Assembly: GCA_921293015.1 (NCBI GenBank) | Contig: OV121090.1 | Span: 18,738,304 to 18,802,303, forward strand | Direction: 5' to 3' | DNA: 64,000 nt | Source: Phorcus lineatus | Taxonomy: Eukaryota > Mollusca > Gastropoda > Trochida > Trochidae | Shown here: positions 63,596 to 64,000 of the stretch, in pieces | How the letters are laid out: every line of letters begins with the position of its first letter | Numbering within the stretch: the stretch's first letter is position 1 | The notes under the pieces: generated by a model | Told to the model about the DNA's origin: nothing | Databases searched by the model: none | Seen by the model: only the letters and a program-made list of their open reading frames with translations | Position numbers and translations under genes: made by a program

Positions 63596-64000
63596 AAATA
63601 CGTACACAGAGATATATTCTGTACTATTTTGACATATTTTATTAGTACTATTTTGATTTAAGGCTACTGAAGCAATAACTCTTTGACATATTCGACTTTC
63701 AGATTTGGTTGAAATTAGAAATCGCTATTTCAAGGTGCATTAGCAAATTCTACGCATTTATTTAAAACCCTACTTCTTAAAAAAGGTGTTCTTAAAACCT
63801 GGTTTCACTCTAAACACAAATTATATTGTTAAAAGCAAGACAAATAGGAATTCCGATGCTTATAGATCGTTAACTCTTTTACAGCACAACTTTTTCTCAT
63901 CATAAAGTTTTTACAGTATATATGACCACTCAGTATAAAAATGCAAAGATAAAGTTATTCTGAAATAGAGATAACTAAACCAAAAGGCAGAGACACATGT
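63594..64000. other. Unrecognised AT-rich DNA at window end
   Basis: No open frame, repeat or RNA feature that I can support. Confidence 0.5.

Overview
This window looks like intergenic or intronic DNA from an invertebrate nuclear genome, most likely a mollusc and possibly a gastropod. It is AT-rich and has no prokaryotic gene organisation. It carries a tRNA-derived SINE with a pentameric (GTGAG/CTCAC)n tail, three decayed LINE 3' ends, hairpin MITEs and many diverged dispersed repeats. The mollusc assignment is an inference from the repeat style (GTGAGGTGAG-tailed SINE, LINE C-terminal motifs), not from a gene. I found no intact protein-coding gene, rRNA or canonical tRNA gene. The longest open frame (240 codons, 11969-12691, minus) is a by-product of a 48-bp minisatellite.

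Layout. 1-6.8 kb: unrecognised DNA with one 462-bp TIR element (655-1116). 6.8-33.4 kb: three diverged copies in tandem of a non-coding module (copy 1 about 6.78-11.28 kb, copy 2 about 12.88-17.72 kb, copy 3 about 19.12-33.43 kb). A 13-copy 48-bp minisatellite lies between copies 1 and 2. Copy 2 is interrupted by a 1.1-kb TIR element and a hairpin MITE lying side by side (14.46-15.72 kb). Copy 3 is inflated by three insertions: a 4.5-kb inverted duplication with 2,033-bp arms (20761-25282), a 3.9-kb foldback element whose arms are minisatellite arrays (26648-30525), and a tRNA-SINE (32562-32868). A second, truncated SINE follows at about 33.7-34.0 kb.

33.4-64 kb: mostly unrecognised AT-rich DNA with degenerate dispersed repeats (families near 37.4/45.6/51.5/61.9 kb and 49.1/54.5 kb), a degenerate tandem satellite at 43.26-43.77 kb, LINE 3'-end pseudogenes at 44.6-45.1 kb (minus) and 56.5-57.05 kb (plus), a 148-bp tandem duplication at 55.95-56.25 kb, short hairpins, and an almost perfect 146-bp hairpin MITE followed by a 78-bp AT microsatellite near 63.4-63.6 kb.

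The most unusual content is the pair of large inverted-repeat structures only 1.4 kb apart. Both have arms that contain tandem repeats. The second has ends built from the same 14-bp motif (ATTCCCAGATTGTG) that recurs in every minisatellite monomer, and a perfect 16-bp palindrome (ACAATCTGCAGATTGT) in both ends. It interrupts a recognisable older repeat, so both insertion edges can be read directly. All homology statements come from reading the sequence by eye; no alignment or database search was run.
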